Positions 43,551 to 55,650 of a stretch of 64,000 nucleotides of DNA are shown here, piece by piece. A model generated the notes under the pieces. The model searched no databases and had not been told where the DNA came from. It was given only the letters and a program-made list of their open reading frames with translations. Source of the DNA: Athripsodes cinereus (Eukaryota > Arthropoda > Insecta > Trichoptera > Leptoceridae); NCBI GenBank assembly GCA_947579605.1, contig OX388319.1, forward strand, positions 23,139,447-23,203,446. The letters run 5' to 3'. The translations under genes were made by a program, and so were the position numbers. Position 1 is the stretch's first letter. Each line of letters begins with the position of its first letter.

Positions 43551-44166
43551 CGAAATGATCATTTGTTGCTAAACGGCAATACTTTGAATGTCACATTGCA
43601 ACGACACTAATTATTCCCGGTTTTTGCGACGTAGAATATTGCATTCTTAGTAGAAATAAACTACAGTTTTACGATTGCACTGATTCGCCATCTTATGTAG
43701 AGTTAGAATTTGTTATTATCAAATAAATATGCATATTATTATTATGATAATAAGCTGTTTGTTTAATAGTTTTACTAGACATAACTAGCTACAAGACCAC
43801 TAAAAATGTTCTTAAAAATTACCAGAAAAATAACAATAAACTATACCGGAAATTGCTTTTAAATGCTTAACTTATTTTTTTATAATAGCAACACCCCAAG
43901 ACAAATATTTTTGAGAACCGTTTTAAATCTTTATGTAAAATATTTTTGTTGATTTTTGCTTATTAATCTCATTATATTTTACGTAGTTGCCATATTTTAA
44001 GCAAATACAACCTCGTGATTTCCGGATAAAAACAGTAATTTATGTTCTCTTTTTTATGTTAACTTACATAATACCACAATAAAACGAAAACAATAACATT
44101 TTGACTATAAGCGGAGATTGATATTTCACTTTCCATGTTTTGTTAATATTTTTTTTGTCAATAAAA
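43551..44166. other. Unassigned AT-rich sequence
   Basis: Nothing recognised. Confidence 0.35.
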
Positions 44167-44305
44167 ACTACTACTACTACTATACCATCACGGCATATCC
44201 CACAAGTGGGGTAGCCAGCAGACCAGCTGCATGTAAGAAACATGCAAACTGTCCTCTTCGTGCCAGTATAAAATCAAGACATTCAGGATGGGTGGCAAAA
44301 AAGGA
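44167..44305 (-). repeat. TAG-tail repeat, 3' half, well preserved
   Basis: actactactactactatacc, catcacggcatatcccacaa, gtggggtagccagcagacca, gctgcatgtaagaaacatgc. Both hairpins are intact. It ends sharply after gggtggcaaa. Confidence 0.9.
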
Positions 44306-44684
44306 CAAAAAAAGATAAAAACATAAGGATTTTTATTCCAAAAATAGAATAAGTTTTAGAGTACAATAAAATTAGGTAAAGAAAATAACTTTATCTCTGT
44401 CTTGCCTAATAAAACTCTTCACTGAAGAAATATAAACAAACAAACATTCATACAAACGAATTAAAATGTTTATAAAGTATAAATTTATTAAAGTTTTTGC
44501 TATAATATTATTGGCTATGAATCTAGTCAGTGTCTGAAGCGATACCCTTAAGTCAACGGCTACTTAACTAATTAATAATTACACATGAATTCAATGTTAG
44601 ATGAATCTAATCGATACGAAAATTCAATAGTAATTTTATCTATATTGACGTTTTCTATTTTTCTTTCTTCAGTGTACATCTCAG
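44306..44684. other. Unassigned AT-rich sequence
   Basis: Nothing recognised. Confidence 0.35.
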
Positions 44685-44875
44685 GAATACAGGGCAGAAA
44701 CAAGTAGCTTCTTTATAAAATAGTAATTTTGGGTCAATTGAGTCATCTCCTTCTACGACTCTACGAACATACTGCGTCGTTTTCATAAAAGCGGTGCATT
44801 GTGAAAGATACTTGTCGAGCTTGTCTGAAATATTGTAGATGGAAAAATTGCCCTTTTTTTGCTATGTCAACAACG
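44685..44875 (-). pseudogene. LINE-B 3' fragment, degraded
   Basis: aatacagggcagaaacaagt, ttgagtcatctccttctacg, gcggtgcattgtgaaagata align to 31388-31520. Confidence 0.65.
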
Positions 44876-45734
44876 TCAAAATAATATAAATTCATACTTA
44901 ATTTTTATAATAACTATTTATAATATTTAGGGAGATTTTATATCTATGAGATTTTTTATTTATTCCAAAACAGTAAGTAAATATGTATTTACAAACAAAA
45001 GATCAATATTATGGAATATATTGCCCCACTAGACTAAGGTCAGTTCTGGGGCAATAAATTTCATGTATAGATAGACAAATAGAGGGATAATCGTCTCATT
45101 CTGTTCTCAAAAGAAAATTTAAAGGTAAAAATTACAAAAGAAAATAAATAAGTAAATCGTGATTTTTATTTTATTTAAAATTCTTAAACATGACAAATCT
45201 TCAATCTCATTAAAAAAAACAGAATAAATAAACAAACAGGAAATAGATAAATATATACATTTCATAATATCCTAAAAAAATATGTCTCAAAGACTTTAAA
45301 AAAATACTCTGTTAATGTGAGATTTTGTAAATAAATCCGATCGGTTTTTGGCACCCATAATCTTAAGCAACAATCTTTGCCAAAATTTGAGTATTTGACA
45401 AGTGTCCAAAATTCCAAGTCCACGAATAATGGGCAAAGACAACGACTAAACAGTCGATAAAAATCATTTCAAATTTCGAAATATTATTATTGGACTGTGG
45501 CTGTTTTCATTTATTTACTTATTTATTTATTTGTTCATCATCCTTGAGACATTTGAATGTGTTGGCCCCATTTGTTTTATGAATGATTTCAGAATTATTC
45601 AACCTTGAAAGCTCAGCGGTAAATAAGCTTGCTCTTTGCAAAGTTCAAACACAATAAATCATGATTTTTTTTGTATTAGTTATGTTCATATTTTGTAATT
45701 ATGCTGAGATTAAAAAAAAATAATAAATAATTTC
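44876..45734. other. Unassigned AT-rich sequence
   Basis: Nothing recognised beyond short A- and T-rich runs. Confidence 0.35.
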
Positions 45735-45845
45735 TTGAGAATTTGATTCACGTGCCTTCCTTCCTTCCTTTTTTCTTCCTTCTTCTTCCTTCCTTCCTTT
45801 CATCCATCCAACCTTCCATCCACGTCTTCTTACACCCCTTTTCGT
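45735..45845 (-). repeat. LINE-A scrap with (TTCC)n expansion
   Basis: ttgagaatttgattcacgtg and cacgtcttcttacacccctt are LINE-A landmarks (complement). The intervening sequence has become a TTCC/TTCTTCC tract at about 45756-45805. Confidence 0.65.
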
Positions 45846-45939
45846 TTATTTTATTAACACTCGCACATGGTATTCTATAACATCATGCCACATCCAGATA
45901 GGAACCTTATAATGCAGACAGAGAACAGAATGATCTACT

Positions 45940-46138
45940 ACTACTACTCCTTTCCTATCACGGCATATCCCACAAGTGAGGCAGCCTGAAAACACCAGCC
46001 ACATGCAACAGACATGCAAGCTCTCCTCTCCGCGCCAACAAAAAAATAAAAGACTCGGAATGGGTGGCAAACCTCATCTCTGCATTTAATATGTAAAACT
46101 TTTACTGAAAAGAGTGGAAGATCAATTCTTTACTTGGT
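45940..46138 (-). repeat. TAG-tail repeat with an internal deletion
   Basis: actactactcctttcctatc, acggcatatcccacaagtga, ctctcctctccgcgcc, gggtggcaaacctcatctct, gaaaagagtggaagatcaat. The gtgttcg...cctgtaaaagg part is missing. Confidence 0.8.
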
Positions 46139-46194
46139 AAAATTGAAAAAAACAAGTACCTTCAAGTGGACTTCTAACAAGTTCCTTCGGTCAA

Positions 46195-46545
46195 CAACAT
46201 TAATATTTTTTTTCTTTACTGGGTGTTCCACGAAAACTTCGTCTTTCCTTAAATGCTTCAGTTATCGCTTCCTCCGAATTCATGTAAATTCTCATACAAG
46301 GTCGCCGATTTCTTAAACTCAATTTTTAATCCACAAGTTCGAGACACATGGTTCTTAGCCATCAGTATTTTCTTACATCCTTTCTTTCAGATTTTCCTCG
46401 TCAATTTTCCATCATCCATTCTCTCAAAATATCCAACTCTAGTGAGTTGACAATACGCATTTTATCTAAAACACTTCTCTCGCATCTGTTCATTCTTCTA
46501 ATACCTTCATTTATTACTCTATCTCTTAGCGTTTTACCAACCATT
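46195..46545 (-). pseudogene. LINE-A RT fragment, strongly degraded
   Basis: Minus-strand MVGKTLRDRVINEGIRRMNR, CERSVLDKMRIVNSLEL and ERKDVRKY align with LRRMVGK.LRD.V.NEDIRRM and RMRVNKLRWFGHVERM of the better copies. Several frameshifts. Confidence 0.7.
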
Positions 46546-47569
46546 GATAAACACTAGTAGTCTTAATTATATTCGTATGTAAAAATTAATTCACTCTCAA
46601 TACCATTATCATGTAGACATACAAACTTAAAGAAAGCTTTTTTAAAATTGTTTCTTATTTCAAAATCGTTGCCAATAATAAAGCTCGTAATACGTTAGAC
46701 ATAAAGATATTCGCCCTTTTTTTGGTTTCCAAATAAAAAACAAATAAATTCAAATTCTGAATAATGATATCTAGATATATAACAATTGAATTGCAGAACA
46801 AATATTTCAGTTTGTTCATATGTGGGAATATTTGAAGAACTGGACGTGAATGGCTAATAGATTAATAAATAAATCATCTTTCGTTTCATAGGGAAGGGGA
46901 TAGTTCTTCAGAAATTTAACAAAGAGTCAATATCCATCACAGATACAAGCTTTTTGAAACAGCAAAAATCTATCAGAGGACCATTTTTCAGCTACTGACT
47001 TTAAAATTTTGATTGTAAATGTTTGTTATTAATGTATACAAAATAAGTTAATACATTTTATTTGCACCATTACGACAACTCCCAGTAGTCTGATAGACGG
47101 CAGACTAATGGTAATAATAATTTATGGCCGGTTTCTATAATCTATCTATCCATTACTATCAGTTAAAATCTATTGTATAAAATATATTATACAAAAGATT
47201 TCATTTGATAGCAGTGTAGAGACAGATTACTGGCACCGTTAGTTATTCAATAAAATATGGATAATGCACAATATTTGACAACGACAAGCGCAACAAATAA
47301 TAATAAATACTTGACGATCAATTTTACAACTCCAGACAGCATCAGGTGGTGGTATTTTTTTAGACACTCATTTGATAAATAGTTTGTCATTCCTTTTGTT
47401 CAGATATACATTTCTCTAGTTTAGATACTTAACAAATAATGCATTATTTTTTTCACATCTTCCGGCAATGCAAACCTATATAGTAGAAAATAGAAAACCA
47501 TACTTGTATCTATCAGTTTTTGTGCAACATGCTATTATGTATGCTCTTTTAACCACTTGACCTAAACTT
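46546..47569. other. Unassigned AT-rich sequence
   Basis: About 1 kb with no recognised element. ttacgacaactcccagtagt at 47070 may be a TAG-tail scrap. Confidence 0.35.
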
Positions 47570-47915
47570 ATGTTTTTTAATTGATCTCTATTATTTGAAA
47601 TTTTTTATATAAATTTTTTAATATCAATTTTTTATTAACTTATGAATTTAAACTAATTGACTATTTACTATATTTGACAATTTCATACCACTTTGATTTC
47701 TCTTTGTAATGTTCTTGACCAAATTTTTAACTTATGAATTTTAACTAACTGACTTTTTACTATATTTGACAATTTTATACCTTTGATTTCTCTTTGTAAT
47801 GTCTTTACCAAAAAATTTTTAACAATTTTGTATCTTTTTTATAATTATAACATGATTCTTTTTGTTTAAATATTTTGTACAATAAAGTTTATTATTATTA
47901 TTATTATTATTAATG
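47570..47915 (+). repeat. LINE 3' UTR (Tail-F) with internal duplication and (TTA)n tail
   Basis: ttaacttatgaatttaaact...tctttgtaatgttcttgacc at 47636-47721 is repeated at about 47728-47812 with roughly ten changes. It ends ttgtacaataaagtttatta then ttattattatt. Shares the caataaagtttattatta end with 28980-29000. Confidence 0.7.
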
Positions 47916-47939
47916 TTATATTGTCTGTAAAACTTTCGT

Positions 47940-48092
47940 TTCTTTAGTCTAATTGTTTTGTGTCTTTTTTGTAACAGATCTTTCCTTTGTTTACATGTTT
48001 TGTATGTATACAGAGGTTTAACATGGTTTGCTTTGGCTTTGGCCGTAAATATTTGTAAATAAAATAAATAAATAAAAAAAATAAATTAAAAA
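47940..48092 (+). repeat. Probable LINE 3' tail ending in (AAAT)n
   Basis: gtatacagaggtttaacatg ... tatttgtaaataaaataaat and further AAAT repeats. Coding part absent. Confidence 0.4.
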
Positions 48093-48590
48093 AAAGTGTC
48101 TCATTCATTTTTAAAACATCTTTAATCTACAAGACACACGATGACTTGAAGAAAAGAGGGAGACTACATAATTCTTAACTGGGGTCTCTTAAAAATTACT
48201 TTAAAAAACTTAAGCTATTTTTCTAAAGTGGTGAATATTTTCATTCAGTTAAGCCGAGTTGAAAATGCTAGTTAAAATTTATTCGTTTTTGCTTTCATGA
48301 GATATATATCAGACAGATGGAAAGATATTTATATTAACCTCAAGATAAGTGAATAGAATAAATTCATTGAAGAGGAGGAAGTAAAATCTACCTGCTTGTT
48401 CCTATAAAACTGATTGAGATGGAAATAAATGTGACTTTATTGAACCGGAAAGGAAGGAGGGGGGGGGGGAGTTTCTCGGAGCAGTCTTAATCTGAGAATC
48501 TTTCAAATGTATCTTTAAAATATATAATTATTATATATTTGTTAGAAATCTACCGATTTTTACTATTTGTCGGCTGGTAAGTATAATCGG
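48093..48590. other. Unassigned AT-rich sequence with a G run
   Basis: A G-rich stretch (gaaggagggggggggga) lies near 48450-48471. Confidence 0.4.
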
Positions 48591-48591
48591 T

Positions 48592-48840
48592 ATATAAGTA
48601 CCGGGTATTCAGTAAAAGTAACGGATACTTATGGATTCGAGCAAATATTAAGAAAACCGAGGAGTTTTTGAAATATTCCAAATTCCTATACCATTTTGAA
48701 AATTCGGCGACGGGAGGTAGTAATTTTCGTGAAAAGAAAAGTATCCGATATTGACCATCGTCGGTACAAATACCCGGTACATTGTTGAAAAAGGTACTGC
48801 GAGAAAATATTGTTTAATATTTCTACCGATATTGGACAAT
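48592..48840. repeat. Inverted-repeat element, unidentified
   Basis: aagtaccgggtatt (about 48597) and aatacccggtac (about 48769) are inverted. gtaacggatactt and aagtatccgatat are also inverted inside them. aaattcctataccattttga at 48673 is shared with 42078 and 42247. Ends and TSD are unclear. Confidence 0.4.
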
Positions 48841-48849
48841 GTCGTTCGA

Positions 48850-48910
48850 GAACACTGTATGCAGCTGGTTTGCTGCCTGCTTCTGCTGTGATTGTATAGC
48901 AGTAGGTAGT
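48850..48910 (+). repeat. TAG-tail 3' scrap
   Basis: gtatgcagctggtttgctgc, ctgtgattgtatagcagtag. Confidence 0.5.
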
Positions 48911-50394
48911 ATTAAACATCAACAATTTGATATCAACAAAAACACTGTTTACTTTTCACTATTGATATATTACTCGAGCACTTTCGTCAAGATAACTTGA
49001 CATTTTCAATAGAACTAATAAAAAAAATTAAAGTCACATGCAATAAAAAAATTATGTAGGTACACAGTAAATTTATGTAGGTAGAAGAAGGGGTAAGGAA
49101 GTAGGAAGAGTTAACACAATGGAGGACGAGTAAATGGTTTTAACAATGGTAATGAATGGGGTATTTGGATATTTATAAATTTAATTTTTCAGTAGTAGTA
49201 CGTAGTATTTTAAAATGAAATAACAAAATTAATGTACTCTCTCATTACAATGATTATAATTACAAAATAAGATAAATTTACGTTATACGTAATATTTAGT
49301 TACTGTCCAGAGATGAAAGGGGCGGGGGGTTAGTGGTGAATGTATTGAGGAAGAGAGATGAAGACGATTATTAATTTTGAAGGTTACGAGGCTGATTCTC
49401 AAGAGTACCGTTATAATAAAATAAATATTATTATAATAACAGTACATCACAGTAACGGGAGTAAAAAGAACAGATAAATGTCAACGGTTTTTTATATGCT
49501 TTAAATGTATGCCTACATTTTTTTTATTTTATTTATTGGTAAAAAGTACAAAACAGACCACAACTATAAATATGATTTACAAAAATAAAAATAAGTCGTT
49601 CATAACTCAGCTGTCATCTACAAACATGTACCACAGTTAAGTCAATTATTTAAGTATCGCACTTTCCGCTCATTCATCTGTTCTCACAAGCATAATATCG
49701 CACAAGCAGCCATCGCTAACTCACAAAAATATATTTTGAAACATATTATACCCAATTACAAATTTGTATTAATTTGTTGATAGAGTACTAATGTGCCTAC
49801 TTATGTTTGCTTATTTTTTTTTGTTTTTTATTGATGAAACAATACAATCCGAATTTATAAAAATATCTAAACTGTGACAGAAGAAAAAATTAACCGATTA
49901 AATTGCTTCGCTGAAAAGAGGTATTTACGAGTATAACAAATTTAAATCAATTTTTTGAAGCACAGATGACTGTTATTAATATCACATTCCAGACAACAAA
50001 ATCACAGTTGAATTAATATCTGTGAATCTTTTGTTTACATCCACTCTAAAATGTAAACAATTATTGTAAATACTCAAATGGTTGGTTGAGTTAAACTAAT
50101 TTATCTGTATTGTGAAGACCTCCTTTCTTCAACTGCTGTGAAGAGTTCTCTGAAAGGACGTCAGGACTCTGAATGAATGAAATATAATATAAAGGAAAAG
50201 GAAAATGCCTGAATAAATTATCAGAAACAATAAAAAACTTTAGGTGATTTTTAAACATGCTGATTTAGACATAAATATGTTTTTAGATAAGATATTAATA
50301 TTTTTATACATGTTTATTATTACCTACTCATTGAGATATAAACATATTTTTATAAATGTTGATTACTTATTAATTTATTTTTTCCATCACACCA
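48911..50394. other. Unassigned AT-rich sequence
   Basis: About 1.5 kb. tttttttattttatttattg at 49519 followed by gtaaaaagtacaaaac may be a minus-strand LINE tail. No coding motif. Confidence 0.35.
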
Positions 50395-50632
50395 CACACC
50401 ATCACGGCATATCCCACAAGTGGGGTAGCCAGCAGAACAGCTGCATGTAATAAACATGCAGGCCGTCTTCTCTGTGCCAATAAAGAAAGACATTCAAGAT
50501 GGGTGGCAGACCTCATCGCTGAATTTGAGATGTAATATGTCTTTATTTTTTCGAACACTTGCCTTTTACAGGACACTCGAAAACTAACGGAAAAGAGTGG
50601 GGGACCAATTCTTTACCGGGTGCTTCACGGCA
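50395..50632 (-). repeat. TAG-tail repeat, full length
   Basis: acaccatcacggcatatccc, acaagtggggtagccagcag, ctgtgccaataaag, gatgggtggcagacctcatc, ttttcgaacacttgcctttt, gagtgggggaccaattcttt, accgggtgcttcacggc. Complete except for the triplet tail, which is replaced by cacaccacacaccat. Confidence 0.9.
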
Positions 50633-50724
50633 CAATTTTCCAATTCCTTAAATAAAAAACTATAAAAATGCACGATTCTCCTTATATATTAAATAAATTT
50701 ATGTATCTATTTTCTCTTCCTTTG

Positions 50725-50872
50725 GGTTAGTTGGAAGAGATCGCGCCTTTGCGATAAACTCGCCCTCTGTATATTGATTGTATTTAATTTGAATGTATAC
50801 CTTTTATGTAATTGTTTGTAATCAATGTACAGTAAAGAATGAATAAATAAAATAAATAAATAAATATTTTGA
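50725..50872 (+). repeat. LINE 3' tail (Tail-E), best copy
   Basis: tgggttagttggaagagatc, gcgataaactcgccctctgt, atattgattgtatttaattt, cttttatgtaattgtttgta, cagtaaagaatgaataaata. Related pieces occur at 15605, 17790, 25125 and 28825. Confidence 0.75.
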
Positions 50873-51084
50873 ATAGTTTTACTGTTGAACGGAACAAAGA
50901 CAATGTACTTATATAAGTCTTTAAAAGTGCGATTATTATTTAATATATTATCATTCTGTTGTGTTTTTAAGGCATAATAATTAGTAGTTTTCAAAATCTC
51001 AGATAAATAATAGATCAAAATAAGTATTTTAATTAACAACCAATTGACGATGTTATTTTTATTAACTAGCTCAAATTTGGTAAC

Positions 51085-51165
51085 GCATCATGGCGTCCCC
51101 GACAAAAAATACATCTCCTACTCTTTTTGCAAGTGTTTGAGTGCGATACTGTATTTTTTTTCAGT
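51085..51165 (+). repeat. TAG-tail 5' fragment, degraded
   Basis: catggcgtccccgacaaaaa, acatctcctactctttttgc then aagtgtttgagtg. Confidence 0.45.
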
Positions 51166-52418
51166 GTTTTTCAGACTTTATATGAGTAGATACAACTCAC
51201 TTGACCTATAATACATACCAATACTAAAAGCTATGCGGTTAGGTGAACACTTTCTTTGATCGGACTTTTAGCTACACGATATGAGGTTGTCAAAGAAGGA
51301 GAGCGTATGCAAAGACACTGATACTCCGTTGTTTCAAATTAGGTGCATTCGAAGACCAATGACGATCAGATAGGTAAGTGAAGACTTGAGCTCTAGAAAG
51401 AGCTATCTCAATCTGACTGGAATTATGTCGTGTTCCTGCATATATATTCTTCTCCTTAAATGGAGCAGCTGATAGAAACTTTGTAGTTGGATGTGACAGG
51501 TGTACCTTATCCTTGAACTGCACCTATTTTCGATATGTTGTTCAGAAAGGTTCTAGAACATTCTCGAGGCTTCCATGAACTATAAATTTATTAATGAAAC
51601 AGGTTAATTATTCAAGTATTATTGTCACCTGATAGTTGCTGTCATACAAGTTGACTTGGTTATGTTGATAATATGTAAGTACGTGATATATTACAAAAGG
51701 AAATATGATCGGTAGTCTAATTGTTAAAGCTGTCAGTCGGAAACTGATTGATATAGATCCAAAAGCTATACCCGACGGATTCCTTTATATCAATGATTCT
51801 CTTTTCTGAGCTTTGGTGGTTACTCCTCGAGTGATACATCAGTCATAGAGGAAATTTTTGTATTTTTGTGATGAAATATGTAAATATCCTAAATTGTTAG
51901 ATAAATGGAAAGACCTTGTCAGCCAATATATATGTAATAGAAATACATTGACATGTTTATTTTTTCTAAATGACAGGATAATATCTAATTATATGTACTA
52001 GGTAAGTATGCGATGGATCATGGCACTGTGCCAAAAGTGCCAAATCGATGAAATATTATTATAGGTGGCGATAAATACGTTGTGTTAGTTGGCGCCTGAT
52101 TGTGATGGAAGCCAAGTGGAGCGTAGTAGTAATATGACAAAACATTTCGGAAATGTGAAATAGCATAACTTTCTACTCTGCAAGTGATGTGTGAAAATGA
52201 TGACGGATGTAAATATTTTATAAGTCAACATCTATCTTTGTCATCGCGGTATCTCTTAAAATCGGGTAGCCAGTAAAATCATTCAAATTCTTACCACAGT
52301 TCATATATTACCGCTAATGGAACTTACATCCCAACGAGCAACTCAATTTACGGAAAACTGTGTCTTGCTGCATGATAGGTACACTAAATAGTAATTCAAA
52401 ACGTACATAGAATGTAGA
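51166..52418. other. Unassigned sequence
   Basis: The 77-codon minus frame at 51290-51523 (e.g. SQIEIALSRAQVFTYLSDRH) is open and less AT-rich but matches no family I know. A TAG-tail-like scrap (catcgcggtatctcttaaaa, tcgggtagccagtaaaat) lies at 52239-52277. Confidence 0.35.
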
Positions 52419-52426
52419 TATACACT

Positions 52427-52870
52427 CAGTGGCGTAACTAGGGTCATCTGCGCCCGAGGACAAAGTCTGCGCCCCTTCTCGGAGTCCCCAAGAAATTTTT
52501 GAAATTTTACAGTTTATATGATTCATTTTCGAAGCATGAAGCATTATAAAGAATAATATTTGAACCCGAACTGATCTTTTTAAAAAAAAAACGCCATCAG
52601 CAATCCTGCATTGTGGATGTGTCATTTTGTTTATAAGTAAAATGGCGCCCCTTAATGCTCAATGGGGGCGCCAAAATCGTGTTTGGGAACTGGTTTGAAA
52701 TGCAGATATTTGTGGAGCTCCAAAATTAAATCTTGCAAACGTATTTGGGATACATCCAGCTTACATCAAAATAAAATTAAAAAAATAGTTTAAATACTCA
52801 TTTTGGCCCCCCCTTATGTGGCGCCCGGGGACATATGTCCCCCCCTGCCCCCCCCCTTGCTACGCCACTG
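52427..52870. mobile_element. hAT MITE (444 bp) with exact 8-bp TSD
   Basis: CAGTGGCGTAACTAGGG start and CCCTTGCTACGCCACTG end. The duplication tatacact lies at 52419-52426 and 52871-52878. The CAGTG ends and the 8-bp TSD indicate hAT. Ends are C/G-rich (cccgaggacaaagtctgcgc; ggcgcccggggacatatgtc) and the centre is AT-rich. No coding sequence. Confidence 0.9.
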
Positions 52871-52879
52871 TATACACTA

Positions 52880-53094
52880 CGCCCGATTCTATTTAATTTT
52901 TAGTGCGCACTAACTAAAATAGGAACGTTCCAATTTTAGTTACATTGGTATTCTATAAACTCTAAAATTTTTCCTAATTAAAATTATATACAACTTGTAT
53001 CATAATTATAGAATACGAATGTTAGTTCAAATGAACTTGACTATAAAATTTTGAAACGTTCTTATTTTAGTTTGAATCAAAATAGAATAGGGGG
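52880..53094. mobile_element. TA-flanked MITE (215 bp)
   Basis: CGCCCGATTCTATTTaattt at the left and aatcAAAATAGAATAGGGGG at the right are imperfect inverted repeats. TA lies at 52878-52879 and 53095-53096. The inner halves are also roughly inverted (aacgttccaattttagtt and gaaacgttcttattttag). Tc1/mariner-type by target; superfamily tentative. Confidence 0.65.
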
Positions 53095-53096
53095 TA

Positions 53097-53559
53097 TTGT
53101 ATACACGTATTGACAAAAACTGTCACCCGAGCTTTCTTAAAATTTCTTCCACCCCGTCACGATCCATACAATGCAACCACGAGAATCCCATCGTGAAGAA
53201 GTTTATCCGATTACTACGCTTTATTCTGCATAAAATAACCATGATTGTAAATTTTAATACTTACCTACTTCACAATAAAGTACGTGAGTAGTCGATCGGT
53301 TTATTTGAAAACGTAATATACCTCCATATTATGTACAAAACATTTAACGCTACCCGAGACATTTAACGCTCGAACGTAGTAACGTAAAGTTACGATCGTT
53401 CGACGCTGAATACATTAATCATCCTCGTTTTCTAAAATTTTGAGCCAAAGGAGATTATCTTTTCAATAACACATACAACAATACAACTCTGATACTCGAC
53501 AATTTGAATTCCATTGAATATAAAAGTAAAAGAGGCGTACTCAATATTTATTATATTTT
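53097..53559. other. Unassigned AT-rich sequence
   Basis: acatttaacgctacccgaga and acatttaacgctcgaacgta at 53339-53370 form a small duplication. No gene seen. Confidence 0.4.
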
Positions 53560-53755
53560 GTTATTAAGGGGGAGGGCAGTTAAGCTCAGCTTAGACCACA
53601 TTGTTTAGTTATGAAAGTTTGTTTTAATATGACGTGGTTAGATGTAAAAAATCACTAATATAATGGTTATCGCACTACTGCATATCATAAGTAAATTTAT
53701 ATGATGATTTTGTTATGTAACTTATGATGTGCAAAAAAAAAAATAACTAAATAAA
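53560..53755 (+). repeat. Tail-D LINE 3' end
   Basis: aagggggagggcagttaagc, gttttaatatgacgtggtta, tcgcactactgcatatcata, gatgtgcaaaaaaaaaaata. SINE-A starts right after its A-rich end. Confidence 0.7.
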
Positions 53756-53756
53756 A

Positions 53757-53925
53757 GTTCATCTGTAGCCTGGAGGTAGAGTCTCGGCTTCATGCAGGTG
53801 CGTGGTTCGATCCCAGGTGCCGATAAACTACCCTTTCACGACACAAGCTTTTAGCTTACTGGGAAATATGTATAAGGTTGTATTTGGGTTTATACCGTAA
53901 ACCCCTGATACATCTTTTTTTTTAA
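53757..53925 (+). mobile_element. SINE-A, full length
   Basis: agttcatctgtagcctggag, gtgcgtggttcgatcccagg (perfect B box), ccgataaactaccctttcac, aagcttttagcttactggga, gtatttgggtttataccgta, ctgatacatctttttt. Confidence 0.9.
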
Positions 53926-54377
53926 AGAAAAAAATCAGGGATGTCGGGACTCCTATTGAAGACTCCCTCCCATATCCGGATATCTCGGAAATCGGGGAAC
54001 TTTTAAAAAATCATCGTAGGCAGCCTGAAGGGCTGACTAGGTGAACAGGGCCAAGTGACGCTCGACTCTTTAAACCTACATAAATATTTTCTGCTAGCTA
54101 TCCAGTTCAATATTATTTTACCTCACATTTCGCATAACTCAATATTGTTTTAGCCTGCATTCATACTGCTGAAATATATAAGAGAGGTGGCAGTAGGGAG
54201 GACAACCCCACTCCCTTCTATACTGAACACGTCTATGAAAAGTATGTATTCATATTAAAACAACATAAATATATGTTTTTCACTGTGATTTAATTTATTT
54301 CTACGTCAGTCACTTGTTCGTTATTTGTCAAGTACCGAAATCAAAATGAAGAATAGCAATTGAAATTATTTTGCTAT
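53926..54377. other. Unassigned sequence, partly GC-richer
   Basis: 53938-54070 (gggatgtcgggactcctatt, ggcagcctgaagggctgact) is less AT-rich than its flanks but has no motif. Confidence 0.35.
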
Positions 54378-54530
54378 CTACTACTACTACTACACCATCA
54401 CGACATATCCCCCAAGTGAGGTAGCCAGTAGACCAGCTGCATGTTACAAACAATTAGGCTATACTTTTCGAGCCTACAAAAAAATACGACATTCAGGATG
54501 GGTGTCAAACCCCATCGCTGAAATATCGAC
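54378..54530 (-). repeat. TAG-tail repeat, 3' half
   Basis: ctactactactactacacca, tcacgacatatcccccaagt, gaggtagccagtagaccagc, cattcaggatgggtgtcaaa, ccccatcgctga. Confidence 0.85.
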
Positions 54531-54829
54531 AGACAGGCCATTAAGAGGGCTTCAATAATAAGTTCATCTATTCATCGTTTTGACCATTAATTGTCCTTGC
54601 GACATACACACATACCTACATAGAATATGGGTAAATACATATAGGTATATTTAAAAACAAGAGTTTCACATACACCCATACAATCTCTTTCATTGAGACG
54701 AATAATGTATTCGCTCGAGTTCTTCAATATAATAAAATTATTATATACCTATTTCTTATAAAAAATGTATGTTTCACAAATCGATACTACACCCAGCATA
54801 TTTTTTTCAGTATTTTTTATACTATCTAT
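54531..54829. other. Unassigned AT-rich sequence
   Basis: Nothing recognised. Confidence 0.35.
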
Positions 54830-54842
54830 CTATCTATCTATT

Positions 54843-55228
54843 CCCTCACGCCGTATCCCAAGTGGGGTAGGCAGAGAGAACTGAACACCAATTAGATCTG
54901 TCCTTACATACTTCTTTCGCTTCCTCCACAGTCATACAATTTCTCATGCACGCACGTCGGTTTCTTTTACTCAAAACACGGCCGTCCTTGAGAATTTGAT
55001 CTACATGTTCAAGCCATGTAGTTCTCGGACGCCCGCGCTTCCTCACACCCCTCCTTTCAGCCAAGTATATCCTCTTTGTCATTCTTTCCTCTTCCATTCG
55101 TTCCACATGACCAAACCATCTTAATTTATTTACACGCACTCCTCTTGCATCCACTCATTCTTCTAATATCCTCATTCCTCACTCTATCACGCAACGATTT
55201 ACCAACCATCCTCCTCAGCGATCTCGTT
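54843..55228 (-). pseudogene. LINE-A RT C-terminus, best copy
   Basis: Minus-strand frame with LRWFGHVERMEEERMTKRIY, LAERRGVRKRGRPRTTWLEH, VDQILKDGRVLSKRNRRACM, RNCMTVEEAKEVCKDRSNWC then SVLSAYPTWDTA at the end, preceded by RSLRRMVGKSLRDRVRNEDI in another frame. An open 102-codon stretch (55154-54846) remains, but the rest of the RT is absent. A TATC run (54829-54842) adjoins the 3' end. Confidence 0.9.
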
Positions 55229-55387
55229 TTTTATACCTATCCAAACAAATTATTCTATTAGTATAATAATGTTTTATTGAACAAATAACAATCAAAATAG
55301 ATTACACAATCAAACAATTTAATTAAAACTTAAATCGAAACATACCCCTTATTGAGACAAGTTTCGTGTAAAGGGGGGTATATCAAA

Positions 55388-55570
55388 ACCATAATGACAT
55401 ATCCTACAAATGGGTAAACACATAAACCCAAATCCAAAACAAATATCCAAGCTACCTTCTCCGTACTAATAAAAATTTAAACATTCAAGATGGATGATAA
55501 ACGTCACAACAATGAGGTCTCCGATAAGGAATGGGTCTTCCACTCTTTTCAGTAAGTTTTCAAGTGTCAC
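55388..55570. repeat. Two TAG-tail fragments in opposite orientation
   Basis: 55388-55508 is a minus 3' half (ccataatgacatatcctaca, gctaccttctccgtacta, aagatggatgataaacgtca). 55513-55570 is a plus 5' part (gaggtctccgataaggaatg, cactcttttcagtaagtttt). Confidence 0.6.
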
Positions 55571-55650
55571 GTCACTACTACTACCACATGCAGTAAATCC
55601 GCTGTATATTTTAGGTATCGTCGCGATATTACCCATAGAAAAGTAAGACA

